Positions 35,751 to 45,695 of a DNA stretch of 64,000 nt are shown here, one piece after another (position 1 is the stretch's first letter; every line of letters begins with the position of its first letter). The position numbers were made by a program, and so were the translations under genes. The notes under the pieces were generated by a model. It did not search any database. It was not told the origin of the DNA and worked only from the letters and a program-made list of their open reading frames with translations. Where the stretch lies: NCBI RefSeq assembly GCF_013373865.1, contig NC_050467.1:34829132-34893131 (forward strand). The letters are read 5' to 3'. Source of the stretch: Monomorium pharaonis (Eukaryota > Arthropoda > Insecta > Hymenoptera > Formicidae).

Positions 35751-36002
35751 TTGGCGACGCAACGATTCTCTCTAACGTGCCTAGCGACCGCAAGTGGAAT
35801 TAACGTAAATCAGTGTAAAAAAAACGTGTTACTACGTTTTGTTGCGTTCCACAATGTAACACTTACACTGGTCCAGAAAAATGTTTCAACAAACCGGTTT
35901 TTTAATTCTAAATTAATTTTAATTCTAAGATTAAAGAGACACAAGTTCCCAATAGGTCCAGCAATTAGAAGACAATTAAAACATTCCACAATGAAGTTTT
36001 GA
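35751..36002 (+). CDS. 83-codon ORF, unknown
   Basis: Opens on TTGGCG/ATTGGCG context rather than a clear ATG; product basic and unrecognised (NVNQCKKNVLLRFVAFHN). It is followed within 600 bp by a Harbinger-like transposase remnant on the same strand and could be part of the same decayed element. GTAACACTTACACTG is mirrored nearby (AGTGTAAAAAAAACGTGTTAC), which hints at non-coding repeat DNA instead. Confidence 0.15.
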   Translation: MATQRFSLTCLATASGINVNQCKKNVLLRFVAFHNVTLTLVQKNVSTNRFFNSKLILILRLKRHKFPIGPAIRRQLKHSTMKF

Positions 36003-36561
36003 AACAAAATCACCAAGCAAATGTCAAATAAAAGTCTGCAGGTTAAAGCGAGCTAAAGTTTGGAATGAAATATAAAGGTTTGTATCAATTTATTTATTTT
36101 AACTATGAAAAGTGTATAAATATACTATTATGTATTTATTGCAGAGAATCTGAAGTAGTTATAGATAATGTTAATGTTGTAGCACATGTTAAAACAACCA
36201 GTTTATCCGAATCTAGAATCTGATAAAAGTATGCGACAATTTAAACTCATGCAGCTGTTCAAGTGAACTTATTCGAAAATAGATTCTTAAAAAATGAAAA
36301 TGGAGTCTTGCTGACATTTTTAGCAAAGATTCATTAGAGAAGGCTTTGATGATTGTGTAGATAAATTTATGGATCTCTTTTAATTCTTCCGCTGAAAGAG
36401 AACTCTCCCCTGCCAGTAATAAACCATTCTATCAAGATATTATATTCCCAGATTTTCTTAGCTCCGATTCAAAATTATTCACTAGTATTCATGAATTTTT
36501 TGGATAACTTGGTATTTTGTGTTAAAAATTTAATACTAGTAGTTTTAACAAATAAAGTTTT

Positions 36562-36960
36562 TTCAGAAATAAGTTGTTTATATGGAGGTCATGCGTCTGA
36601 CAAATTAATAGTCAATTAAAATGGAGTGCTTGACAAATTGAATTACAAGGATAAAATCATGGTAAATAAAGAATTTCGAATTGAAAGAGAATATCTGCAA
36701 GTAAGGTTTCTAGTTAGCATTATATACATATATATTAGAACATTTAAAGGATTATTAAAGCTGTTCTGAACAATCTCTTTATATTATATTTTTTATTTTT
36801 TTAGCAATATCTTCAAATTGTTAGACCTTTATTTTTTAAACAAAAATAGCAAACGAGCCGCGAAGATGTTTTTCTTACTATAGACACACGGGCAAGAGTG
36901 CACGTTAAAAAGGTAATTCAAAGATTGTGAGAATTTGAATTACTAAAGAGACCAATACCT
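36562..36960 (+). pseudogene. DDE_Tnp_4 / Harbinger-like transposase remnant with an intron
   Basis: Plus-strand fragments in family order: EISCLYGGHASDKLIVN, stop, NGVLDKLNYKDKIMVNKEFR, IEREYLQ; then an apparent 104-bp intron (CTGCAA|GTAAGG at 36700/36701 to TTTTTTTAG|CAATATC at 36804/36805); then QIVRPLFFKQK, stop, REDVFLTIDTRARVHVKKVI with QRL. These match the family's LYGGR.SD, VMADKGF (here VNKEF, Asp to Asn) and RVHVERVIQRL blocks. Family enzymes are nuclear and insert at short TTA/TWA-type targets. Three in-frame stops and the altered catalytic region make it dead. The N-terminal part was not found. Confidence 0.75.
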
Positions 36961-38807
36961 TAGCTTTTAATTTTATATTTTAATGATTGTTTGATTATAG
37001 CAATATCGATAAATTTATGTGATATTAATATGTGTATAATTGAAATTGAATTTACATCACAGATTTCTTTAACTTAAATACTTGTATACCTTAATAATTA
37101 TTTGTTGTTAATCTTATACATAGAAAAGTTTTTATCTGGCAAAAGTACAATGAGACTGTGTTCCATTTAACGCCCGCAATGTTTGTAAGCATTATTTGTT
37201 TTTATTTAACCCTCAGGGAATAACAAATAAAAATGAAATAATTCTGTGAGCATTGCAGTCGTTAAGTTAAATCTAACATGAGTGTGATTCTATAATGACT
37301 GTCATGAATCGGATAAGTTGATTAATTACTGTTGAATTTAGAGAAGGATAAATCAATTAATATTCTTCCGTAAATTTAATTATGACTGGACAACTCTTGC
37401 GACATGCGGCAGTCATTGCAGAACCAGTATAACTGTAGAAATAGAATCTATCTAAACAATAAAAATACATAATGCGAATCAAAGTGTATTTCTATTATTC
37501 TAATTCCTATGAAAAGTAGAGTAGACATATGAAAAGAGGAATGCTTCAACGTAAATTTGACAATCTAAATACTAGTACTTAACTTAATTTTTTATAAATA
37601 AATTGAAAAATGTATTAAAAAACGACTTCAAATGTTTTAAAATCTATAAAATATATTAAAATATAACAATACAAATTCAAATGTAAATTATTTTTCTTGT
37701 ATGCAATCTAACATTATTTTAGAAAGAAATTTTTCAAAATAAACATTAACAAGTTTTGCAGTCAAATCATGAACTGCTCATCAAAAAGCACTCTTTAAAA
37801 TTATTTTTTTTCTTTGAATAAATTAAGTAATTATACATTTATTAATTCCATTTACTAACATGCCAATTTCCGTGTATTATCCGTGTACAAGGGATAATAC
37901 ACCGACTTGCAAATTGCGGATTGGACGCCATTAATGGAATATTTCCGCTTGTAACAGTTGGTAAGCTTGGATAAAGTTAATAATAATTTAATAAAGTTAT
38001 TAACATAATCTACAATGTGTGTCTAAGCTTTAAGCTATTTTTTTTTTAAATATGTATTAAATTTTATAGACGATTTGAGTGCTTTTTTATATTTATTTCA
38101 AAATAGAAACTGACAAGGGAACGGACAGAATTGTCCCGCACTGATTTTAATGAGCTTTGGATATGTTGTAGAACATAAAAAAATATTAGATCCATATTTT
38201 TTTTAGCCGCGTGTCTCGACGTTTAGGTGTTGAAATCACCCCTCGAAAATAACGTATGTTTTCATTTTTGACGAATATCTTTGAAAATATAAGATTTATG
38301 AAAAAATGTTCTATACAAAAGTTTTATGGCATTTTATACTCTTTACAATAGTATATTTATATTTTTCAAAAATTTCAAACTTTTTTTATTTACCCCATCC
38401 CCACTTCTTTTTTACAACATTTTGAAAATTTTGTAAGAACAAAAATTAAAGAGCATTAAAAACCGAATCCATCCATATCTAATAATATATGGGTTCCATT
38501 CTCAGTTGTTGGCAAAACAAGATAATAATCTCATATTATAGATGCCGCATTAGAAGTTGCGTTATTTCTTTAATCACTCCTGCGTATATTTTTATATTAG
38601 AATATAAAAACGGATTGATCTTAATTACATAATACCCAATATATTACACGATATAAAGCATAAATGTATATATGTAACAAAAGTACCCGACTAGAAATTA
38701 AAATAAGGTCTCGATAAGATCCCTATAATGTTGGCCTGATTTAGTTGTCGGAACCTGATACTATTGCCTTACCGGGACCCGAGTAAACATGTAACCCTGT
38801 TTCCCTG
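36961..38807. other. AT-rich intergenic DNA with two weak hairpins
   Basis: 37146-37290 resembles a decayed copy of the CTGTGTT...AACACAG MITE at 59759 (GACTGTGTTCCATTTAACGC, internal GTGAGCATTGCAG). A ~100-bp imperfect palindrome centred on GTATTATCCGTGTACAAGGG lies at about 37848-37945. No gene seen. Confidence 0.4.
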
Positions 38808-38955
38808 CAAGGTCCTTATAAGGAAAGTATATATGGTCATGGATAGAAAAATGTACAAGGTGCTTATAAGGAAAATATATAAGTTCATGAATAGGAAAAT
38901 GTACAAGGTATTTGTAAGAAAAATATATAAAGTCATGTAATAGGCAATCTGCATA
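38808..38955. repeat. three-unit tandem repeat, ~48 bp
   Basis: Units start AAGGTCCTTATAAGGAAAGT, AAGGTGCTTATAAGGAAAAT and AAGGTATTTGTAAGAAAAAT and share GTCATG(G/A)ATAGRAAAATGTAC ends. Minus-strand translation gives a repeating hydrophobic LYIFL phrase, which is only a shadow. Confidence 0.85.
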
Positions 38956-38976
38956 GGACCTTATATGAATACATTA

Positions 38977-39166
38977 CACAGGCCTACACAAAAAAAGTGG
39001 TTGGTCCGGCGGACCAGACTAATCAATCCTTATGTATTTTGACCCGCTAAATCCGAATCCAATTCAGCAATTCTAACCTTGGATTCGGATTCAGCGGGTC
39101 AAAATACATAAGGATTGACTAGTCTGGTCTGCCGGACTAACTACTTTTTTTTTGTGTGTGCCTGTG
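38977..39166. mobile_element. 190-bp MITE with CACAG ends and TTA duplication
   Basis: Almost perfect hairpin: CACAGGCCTACACAAAAAAA mirrors TTTTTTTGTGTGTGCCTGTG, and TGACCCGCTAAATCCGAATC mirrors GATTCGGATTCAGCGGGTCA. Directly flanked by TTA on both sides (38974-38976, 39167-39169). CACWG-type ends with a 3-bp duplication fit the CACTA/EnSpm-Chapaev group; that placement is inference. Confidence 0.85.
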
Positions 39167-39379
39167 TTATTAGTAAAATTATACTTAAATATATTATTAT
39201 ATTAAGTAAAATATTTATTATTTTTATTATATAATTTATTATATTTATTAACATTTAATTATTAACTGTTTAATATTAACATTAAAAAAACCATATGTAT
39301 TATATTATTAAATTTATAATTAAATTTTAATATATTTAAATATTATTAAAATATTACATGACATTGTAATTGTTTTTTT

Positions 39380-39603
39380 TTATTCATAATTAATATTATT
39401 ATTTTCCTCTTCAGAGGAATTATTATTTTGTTCTTCATCTTGCTCTTCTATCATGTTATTGTTGAAATTTGCATTTCTCCGACGTTCCGTCCGTTTCCCA
39501 TTCCAATCTTTCACATTGTTTAACACGCTCTGTATAGCTTCTTTAAATTGTTTTTCATTTAATACAATCTGCTTGCTTTTTTTTAATCGTGATAATACCG
39601 CAT
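39380..39603 (-). CDS. DUF4806-like gene, last exon
   Basis: Acceptor TATCTTTGTACATTAG precedes the first base. The exon reads DAVLSRLKKSKQIVLNEKQF, then a basic stretch (GKRTERRRNAN) and an acidic/Asn tail ending NNINYE and TAA. AATAAA overlaps the stop codon and can serve as polyadenylation signal. The join to the previous exon is phase-correct (GAAG|AT gives Glu-Asp), which supports a genuine splice. Confidence 0.65.
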
Positions 39604-39692
39604 CTAATGTACAAAGATAACAAATATTTATAAATATAAACATTAATTTCCAAAATTATTATATTAAAAAATTATAATTGTAATAAACACAC

Positions 39693-39861
39693 CTTCTAAA
39701 TATTTATAAAATTCCGTTTCTTTAAAAACTTTTTTACCGGCTACTTGTTTAATAGCGGTATAATTTTTTGCCGCATCTTGGAACATACATTTACGCATTA
39801 CAGTTCCAATATTACGGGATAATGCACGGCGTTCATCAATTGAACGTTTTATAAAATAAAT
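39693..39861 (-). CDS. DUF4806-like gene, core-domain exon
   Basis: Acceptor TTTATATTTCAG and donor GAAG|GTGTGT. Reads IDERRALSRNIGTVMRKCMF and KNYTAIKQVAGKKVFKETEF, the DUF4806-like core with its conserved basic GKK.F segment. Joins in frame to 39380-39603. Its join to the exon near 43152 would be out of frame as read, so either an exon has been lost in the LINE-bearing intron or an indel has occurred. Confidence 0.65.
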
Positions 39862-40140
39862 CTGAAATATAAATTTTTCGTAAGAAATGCATTTATATAT
39901 TATTATTATACACACTTTTTATTTATTTAAGAAATCTACCGTTTATAAAAAAAACTGCCAATGTCTTCTTTGACAATTCAAAGATATGCAACAATTTCTT
40001 AAAGAATTAAAAATAATAACATTTTGCTTTATACATTTTTTATTTATACATATATATATATATTTATTATTTATTATTTTTTACTATTTTTTTATTTATT
40101 TATGTTTGTTAATATATATATGTGAATATCTGTTATAATA

Positions 40141-42996
40141 GGCATTTAAACTAGCATCGCTGAGGTAAACATTGTCATTGTTTACTCGTGCCACTGAACG
40201 ATATTTCTGTCAGAATCTCTGTAAAGTGTTCTCGAACCGAAATATGAGGCATTTGTAAGATCGGGATATTAAATCCCTAGAATATAGTATCCTAGTACCG
40301 TCGTCGGTCCGCGAGTAGCGGCGTTGCGCGCCAAGTTAGGCGCTAGCGTACCGGATATCCGCCGAAAGATCATGCGACGGGGCCGGCGAGCTCCGGAAAA
40401 GCGCGCCGTACCGGCACTCTCCTGCGGATAGGGAACACGTCAAGTCGAAGGCGGTTCTCGGGAGTCACTTGATCTCTGTAGTATTGAGTAGGTACATTAA
40501 ATCAGTGTTAGTCAAGATAGTTAGTGTAGTTTGTTTGAAAGAATACTTACCTATATCCTAGAATCCTAGTATCCTGTGCTAGGGTCCCTGTGTACGCGCT
40601 CTAAATCCGAGGAACCTTCCCGGTGATCGCAATCACGTGATACGTCATCCTGAAAAGATTGAATACCTCGTGATCGCCTTTTCCGATTAGAGAGCGAAAA
40701 GTACGGGAGTTATTAATTCAACGATACGAGACGGTTGGTCTCTTGACTTCTCGGAGAAAATAACTTTGCAAGACGGGAAATCAGAGTGGTCAACTGCAAG
40801 TACTTTTCACATTCATTTTCTTAATTAAAAAAATGGCGGAGTGAGAGAGTTTGAAGTTAAGAGGCTCCAGAGGGAAAAGGTGGTGAGTGGTGGAGAGGAA
40901 AGTGAGAGGTTGGAGTGATAAATTCGGAAAGAAGAAAGTGGAGAGTGTCAGGGCAATTGGAGGGAACTTAAGGGAGGATGGAGGAGAGAAGAAACAAGAA
41001 GAGAAGCGTCGGAGAATTTCGGAGGTAAGAGAAGGAATATGGAGCACAAAGAGCTAGGAAGAAGAGGAGAGTAAGAGGTCAGCAGGAGGAAAGTGATGAA
41101 GGAAGGTTCATGGTGGAGGAATAGGCGAGATGGCGCGGTGAAGCAATGGAGAGAAAGAGTAGCGACATCTAGAGAAAAGTAGAAGAGACAGTGGAGATAT
41201 TGTGGAGACAAGGTTGGCAAGAGTGACAGGGTAAGACGGTAGCGAGTTTGAGAACGCGGAGTTCCGCAACACGTGGTCCGTCGGCGAGATGGGACAATAG
41301 ATAAAGAGTCAGTAGCAATGTGACTGTGTAGTGGAAACATTTGAGTTAAAGAAAAGTGGAAAAGAAAGATCTGGTATACGGTGAGAAGAGTAGTAGAGAA
41401 GAGAGGGAAGGAAGTGCAAGGGAAGAGAGAAGATGGGGGAATTTAGAAGAGAGGAGTTTGAAAGCGGAGATGGTGAGAGGGCTGAAGGAGGTTAGGGAGA
41501 GACTGAGGTGTTTGGAGGTGAGGTTAGAGGGAAAAGGTATGAGAAGGAAAGAAAAGGAAGAAGAGAGAGAGTCGAGGGAAAGGCAGAGTGGACGAGATAA
41601 ACAAAAAGGACACGGAGAAAGAGAGAAAGAGCAGGAGGATGGAGACGAGCAAGAAGAAAGGCTGCGGGATAAAGAAAGCAAGAGGGAAGGAGGGGAGAGG
41701 GGAGAGGAGAAGAGGAACGGAGAGAATGAAGGAGATTGGTGGTTGGAAGTGAAGGAAAGTGAGGAGAAAGAGAAGGGAAGAAGACGGAGGAAGAAGGGAG
41801 GGGGAGGGAGAAGAGAAAGGAAGAAAGAAGAATACAAGGGAGAAGGAGAGAAGAGGAGCGAGGGACAGGAAGAGATGGCGAGGAGGAGAAGAGGATATCC
41901 GGGATAGCAGCGGAAGAGGAAGGAGTTGAGAAGAGGGACAGCGGAGATCCAAGGGAGAGAAGGCTGGAAGCATGGAGGAGAGTGGAAAGGGAAATGGAGA
42001 AGAGGATGAAGGAGAGGGTGGAGAAAGTGGGGTGGGAAAGGGTGAGATTGAAAGAAAGGGAGACAAGGGCAAGAGAAATAATGAGGAGGAACATAATTTG
42101 GAGGGGCATAGAAGGGGAAGGGGAGATAGAAAGAAGGACGGTGATAGAGGGCATCATGAAGAGGGAGTTGGGGAAAGAGGTGGAGATAGGGGGGTGGTGG
42201 AAAGGATGGGGAAGGGGAGGATTGTGGTAATAACAGAGGTAATGCGGGAGGATGATAAGGAGCGATTACTGGAGAAGAGGTTGGACATAAAGAGGCGTTG
42301 GGAAGTAAAGATTGATGAGGATTTATATATGGAGAAGAGGAGGATTCGGTGAAAGATGTTAGAAAGGGTAAGGGAGGAGAGGAATAAGGGAAGAAAGGTT
42401 TAGGAGTGGGAAATAGAAGTATGTGGGTGGACGGGGTGGAATGGACATAGGACAGGGAGAAAGAAGGATGGGAGATGGAAGGGGGAGAGGGTAAAGGGGA
42501 ATGAAGGGTTGGGAGGGGGAGATTGGGGGGAAAGGGAGGAGGGAGAACGGAGGAGAGTAGTAATGGTTTGAATTTGATTATTAGGAGGAGACAGAGGGGA
42601 GACAAGAGAGAAAACTGCAGGAGAGAGAGAGGCGAGAAAGACGAATACGGTTAGGAGGGAGAAGAGTGGAGACAAGGAGAAGGAAGGAAGAGAGGCCCAC
42701 TGAATAAGAGTAAGAAAAGAGAACCGATGGTGGAAGGCAGATGGAGGTAGCGAAGGAGAACGGAGGAAGAGGCATAAGAAAGAGGGCCAGAAGAAGAGGA
42801 GATAAAGATTGGGGGTTGGGGGGAAGAGGGGTTGGGGCGGCGGAGAGGGGTGGGAGGTACTAGACTGTAGAAGGTTGCTTATGGCCAGGTCGGGTCGGAA
42901 GAGAGGAGTAAAAATATTTGTAAACGGTTCGGGTACGCTCCGTAGGAAAAAAGCGCCTTGAAACCCCAAAAGGAACTCAATAAAGGTATTATTATT
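40141..42996 (+). mobile_element. LINE (I-superfamily type), ORF1 kept, ORF2 deleted
   Basis: Bounded by an exact 16-bp target duplication AATATCTGTTATAATA (40125-40140 and 42997-43012), so both true ends are known. It starts with a GC-rich 5' UTR (40141-40800), continues through a purine-rich ORF1 region, and ends TCAATAAAGGTATTATTATT, a short A/T-rich repeat tail typical of target-primed insertion. No reverse transcriptase is present; at 2856 bp it is an internal deletion or non-autonomous derivative. It inserted into TTTA-rich DNA in an intron of the DUF4806-like gene, on the opposite strand. Confidence 0.85.
41356..42560 (+). pseudogene. LINE ORF1 remnant
   Basis: Three reading frames in succession: 41356-41907 (MEKKDLVYGEKSSREERE, highly charged E/K/R-rich, predicted coiled coil), about 41982-42230 (MRRNIIWRGIEGEGEIER, then IMKRELGKEVEI) and about 42170-42352 (KGRIVVITEVMREDDKERLL, then KIDEDLYMEKRRIR). 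The 'RRNI..RG', 'GRIVV...RE..KE' and 'DL...ERR.R' blocks are the usual order of the RNA-binding ORF1 proteins of I-like LINEs, which coat the element RNA. Two frameshifts and later stops disable it. The 419-codon minus-strand frame over the same DNA (Ser/Pro-rich) is a composition shadow. Confidence 0.65.
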
Positions 42997-43151
42997 AATA
43001 TCTGTTATAATACTTGTTATTTATTGTTATTTATTTATTTATATTTATTTATGTATATATTTGTTTATGCATATTTGTTATTTATTAGTTATTTATTAGT
43101 TATTATTTATATTTATGAATGTGTGAGTATATACGTATGTACTTACAATTT

Positions 43152-43410
43152 TTTTTGAATTTTTTATTTGTTTTTAATTTTTCATTAAATTGATCAAATT
43201 GATCCATATTATTGCACGGGAATTGCATAATGTCTTGTTTGTCTTCTTCATCTTCTGACAAAGATTTTGTTTGAACTCTATGCGTTTTTAAAATGGCCAA
43301 AATGTTTTCAACGTCTACCGTTAATTTTAAAATTGATCCTCTAAGAAGTGCCAGTTCATTTTCTATTTTTTAAAATCGTTTTTCTACTATTTTCCCAGAA
43401 TTTTCTAAAA
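43152..43410 (-). CDS. DUF4806-like gene, exon 5
   Basis: Acceptor TTCTTAATTTTTTTAG, donor AATT|GTAAGT. Reads ENSGKIVEKRF, stop (TAA), KIENELALLRGSILKLTVDV, then the acidic QTKSLSEDEEDKQD and MQFPCNNMDQFDQFNEKLK. The last part resembles the 'FPlkt.eel..le.kL' lead-in of DUF4806. The stop is a single-base change from a Leu codon in an otherwise preserved exon. Confidence 0.6.
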
Positions 43411-43494
43411 AAATTAAGAAAAAACTAAATGTTTAAAATATGAATAAAGTAATTAGTCAGAGAAAGATGCCATGTTACTTTTTTATATAATTAC

Positions 43495-43597
43495 CTTTTT
43501 TTGAAATAAATTATTAGATTTTTCTGAATTGTCTAATAATGAAGATTCGAACACATTTTCTTGAAAAACATGTAATTTATAATTTTTTTTTTTTCTA
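43495..43597 (-). CDS. DUF4806-like gene, duplicated exon (4)
   Basis: Tandem copy of the 43739-43903 exon: same acceptor ATTGTACTTTTYAG and the same HVFQENV.ES.L.D.SEKSN reading, but with an A-run expansion at the start and a new donor AAAAG|GTAATT that truncates it. It ends in a different phase from its parent exon, so inclusion would shift the frame. Confidence 0.55.
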
Positions 43598-43636
43598 AAA
43601 AGTACAATACATCTTTTAAAAATTACTTATAATTAA

Positions 43637-43680
43637 TATTATTATTATTATTATTATTTATATTATTATTTATAATTATT
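43637..43680. repeat. (TTA)n microsatellite
   Basis: Short TTA/ATT trinucleotide run between the two duplicated exons. Confidence 0.8.
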
Positions 43681-43738
43681 TATTTATAATTTATTTAATT
43701 TTATTATTTAATTAATTTTCAGTCAATCATCTAGTTAC

Positions 43739-43903
43739 CTTTATGCTCCCAATTATTTTCTATACATTTTAATCTTTTTGAAGTTGACGATATTTCATCC
43801 ATTGAACGTTTTTTATTAGAATTTTGGGATAATTTATTCGATTTTTCTGAATCGTCTGATAATAACGATTCGGACACATTTTCTTGAAAAACATATGATT
43901 TTT
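43739..43903 (-). CDS. DUF4806-like gene, exon 3
   Basis: Acceptor TTGTACTTTTCAG, donor AAAG|GTAACT. Reads KSYVFQENVSESLLSDDSEK, SNKLSQNSNKKRSMDEISST and SKRLKCIENNWEHK: a low-complexity, Ser-rich linker with a basic KKR patch that could act as a nuclear-localisation signal (inference). Confidence 0.6.
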
Positions 43904-44361
43904 CTGAAAAGTACAATATGTTTTTTAAAAATTTTTTTGTAAACAGTATGTACATTAAAACATGTTTTAAAACTTGTAAGGAAATAAAAAATATATTCGT
44001 AAAATTATTTATGTATAATTTATTTAATTTTAATATTATTTAATTTTTTATTAAAATTATTTCTAATTTATTATTAATTATTTATTTATTATTTGTATCA
44101 AAATATTACTGAGAAAGAAAGCGAGAGAGTATGTGCAAATGAGAAAAAGAAAAATGGAAGGAGAAAAAGAGAAAAAAGTATGCGGCATTCTCAATAAAGG
44201 AATCATTGTTTGACGGAAGAAGCGGCGTCATTTACACAGAAACGGCGGCATTGTCAATAAAATTAGCGACGACCGGTATCGTGCAATAGCGTCTGAAAAA
44301 CGCGACTAAAAAATTATTTTCGGAAACTCGGATTAAAAAGTGTGATGTGCATTGTAAACTG

Positions 44362-44396
44362 TGTGAGCGTGCGTGCGTGCGTGAGTGCGTGTGTGT
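44362..44396. repeat. (GTGC)n/(GT)n microsatellite
   Basis: GCGTGCGTGCGTGC followed by GTGTGTG, just beyond the exon 2 donor in intron DNA. Confidence 0.85.
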
Positions 44397-44440
44397 TAAA
44401 AAGTCTATATCTTAATTACTTAAAAATTCATCAAGATTAC

Positions 44441-44625
44441 TTTTTTTAAATCAATTTTTTCGGAATTTAAACTTTCTTTGACGAACAATCCGTTTTCATT
44501 TTGTCTTTTATATTCCTCTAAATCATTTTTGGATCTAGTCTTAGCATCCAACTCGCTGTCTGTTGTAAATGCATATTTTTGAACATGTAATTTTTTGAAT
44601 TTTTCTTTTGCATCAGTATAGGTCT
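44441..44625 (-). CDS. DUF4806-like gene, exon 2
   Basis: Acceptor TTAACTATTTAG, donor AAAAAAA|GTAATC. Reads ETYTDAKEKFKKLHVQKYAF, TTDSELDAKTRSKNDLEEYK and RQNENGLFVKESLNSEKIDL. 'TY.DA..K...L' is the expected continuation of the N-terminal domain. The phase at the exon 1-2 join is off by one base as read. Confidence 0.55.
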
Positions 44626-44710
44626 CTAAATAGTTAATAGTTAATTATGGTTAATTGTTAATTTTTTAAATAATATTTCGAGACATATTTGATAATTTAA
44701 CTTAACTTAC

Positions 44711-44922
44711 TTGCTTTTGTACATAATTGTACAATATAAATACTTTGGCCATGAATAATCTGGTTGCTGGCAAGTTTTAACCAAGTTTTGTAAATATTTT
44801 AATTTTTCGCAATTATAAGGCGGTGGCATAAACTGACATAATAAGTTATTCGTTTCTTTATCCCATGTAATCCATTCCTTAGGCACTATATCAACGCTTT
44901 TTATATTACCTTTTGTATTTTG
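44711..44922 (-). CDS. DUF4806-like gene, first recognisable exon
   Basis: Donor AGCAA|GTAAGT. Reads KGNIKSVDIVPKEWITWDKE, TNNLLCQFMPPPYNCEKLKY and LQNLVKTCQQPDYSWPKYLY: a compact domain with conserved VP..WI, a Pro-rich CQFMPPPY and a WP.Y. It is open back to a TGA at 44923; no AG acceptor stands in front, so the start is unresolved. Confidence 0.6.
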
Positions 44923-44926
44923 TCAT

Positions 44927-45290
44927 AAAATATTTTTATATAACTTTTCTTATTATTGAACTATCGATAGAAATTTTAATTTTTTTAAGATAAGGTACAT
45001 ACTAAAAACTAAATCAAAATTTAAAAGAATTTTTCAACAATATTTCTTAAATCTGTTTATAAATTTCTATCAGTAGTATTCTATCAGTAATTATTTTAAA
45101 TTATAAAATTTCTTTTTTAACTTGGTACTTATATTATAAATTATTTACTTTGAAATGCCTGAAAGCCCACGAGGAAATAAGTATTACGTTAATAATATAG
45201 ATAAAAGATTATAATAAACTTTCTTGAAATCAATATTCAATTAATCAATATTTAATATTCCGTTGCTATGTGTAGCATAATTGCTGTGAG
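44927..45290. other. AT-rich DNA upstream of the DUF4806-like gene
   Basis: No promoter elements that I can defend; nothing else recognised. Confidence 0.45.
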
Positions 45291-45691
45291 CTGACTCGCA
45301 CGTGGCTCGAGCGCTCTCCGCGTGTGTCTTGCCGGGTAATTCCTCGTAAGACGGTGCGGTCAGGACAATGAATCCTTGCTTTTAATTCAACCAACTTTAT
45401 TCACCTTTACTTTAACAATCTTATCTTCACTTAATTTCACTATTTAAATGTTAAACATGTGCCGCTGAATCGTTCGAGTTAATACCGCGTGCAGAAGAGG
45501 TGTTGCCTGCACCGGGAAAAAACGCATTCTAAAAACGGCGGAGAGTTTTACTCAATAGCTTAAGTTACGCAATAGCTTAAGAGCAGAAGGAGTAATTTAA
45601 TGTTAAAGGCACATGCTTAAAACGAAGGCCTGGAAAGGGTACGAGGCCCAGCAGAGCAGAACGTAGGTGGGGAGTGTACCTTAATCTAGTG
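45291..45691 (-). mobile_element. GC-rich LTR-like debris, minus strand
   Basis: On the minus strand a GTGAATAAAGTTGG signal near 45400 is followed by a GC-rich CCTGACCGCACCGTCTTACG segment, the R-U5 layout of an LTR. The block is interrupted by the solo LTR at 45696. Its own boundaries are not resolved. Confidence 0.3.
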
Positions 45692-45695
45692 AGCT

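Larger units (their letters stand above)
39380..44926 (-). pseudogene. DUF4806-like multi-exon gene, probably decayed
   Basis: Minus-strand exons with GT-AG borders: 44711-44922, 44441-44625, 43739-43903, 43495-~43597 (duplicate of the previous one), ~43152-43410, 39693-39861 and 39380-39603. The first exon carries a small N-terminal domain (VPKEWITWDKE...CQFMPPPYN...WPKYLYCTI) and the last two the DUF4806-like end (IGTVMRKCMFQDAAKNY...KVFKETEFYKYLED). This domain order is, to my recollection, typical of an expanded insect family of unknown function that often sits next to transposons. Damage: a TAA in exon 5, frame mismatch at the exon 1-2 and 5-6 joins, and no clean start codon (an ATG at 44926 is one base out of frame). 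A 2.86-kb LINE lies in the intron between exons 5 and 6. It could still be expressed in a shorter form. Confidence 0.6.

Noticed and set aside
41346..42605. 419-codon minus-strand ORF, Ser/Pro/Leu-rich
   Set aside because: It is the complement of a purine-rich LINE ORF1 on the plus strand; lack of stops follows from base bias, and the peptide is low-complexity without a domain.
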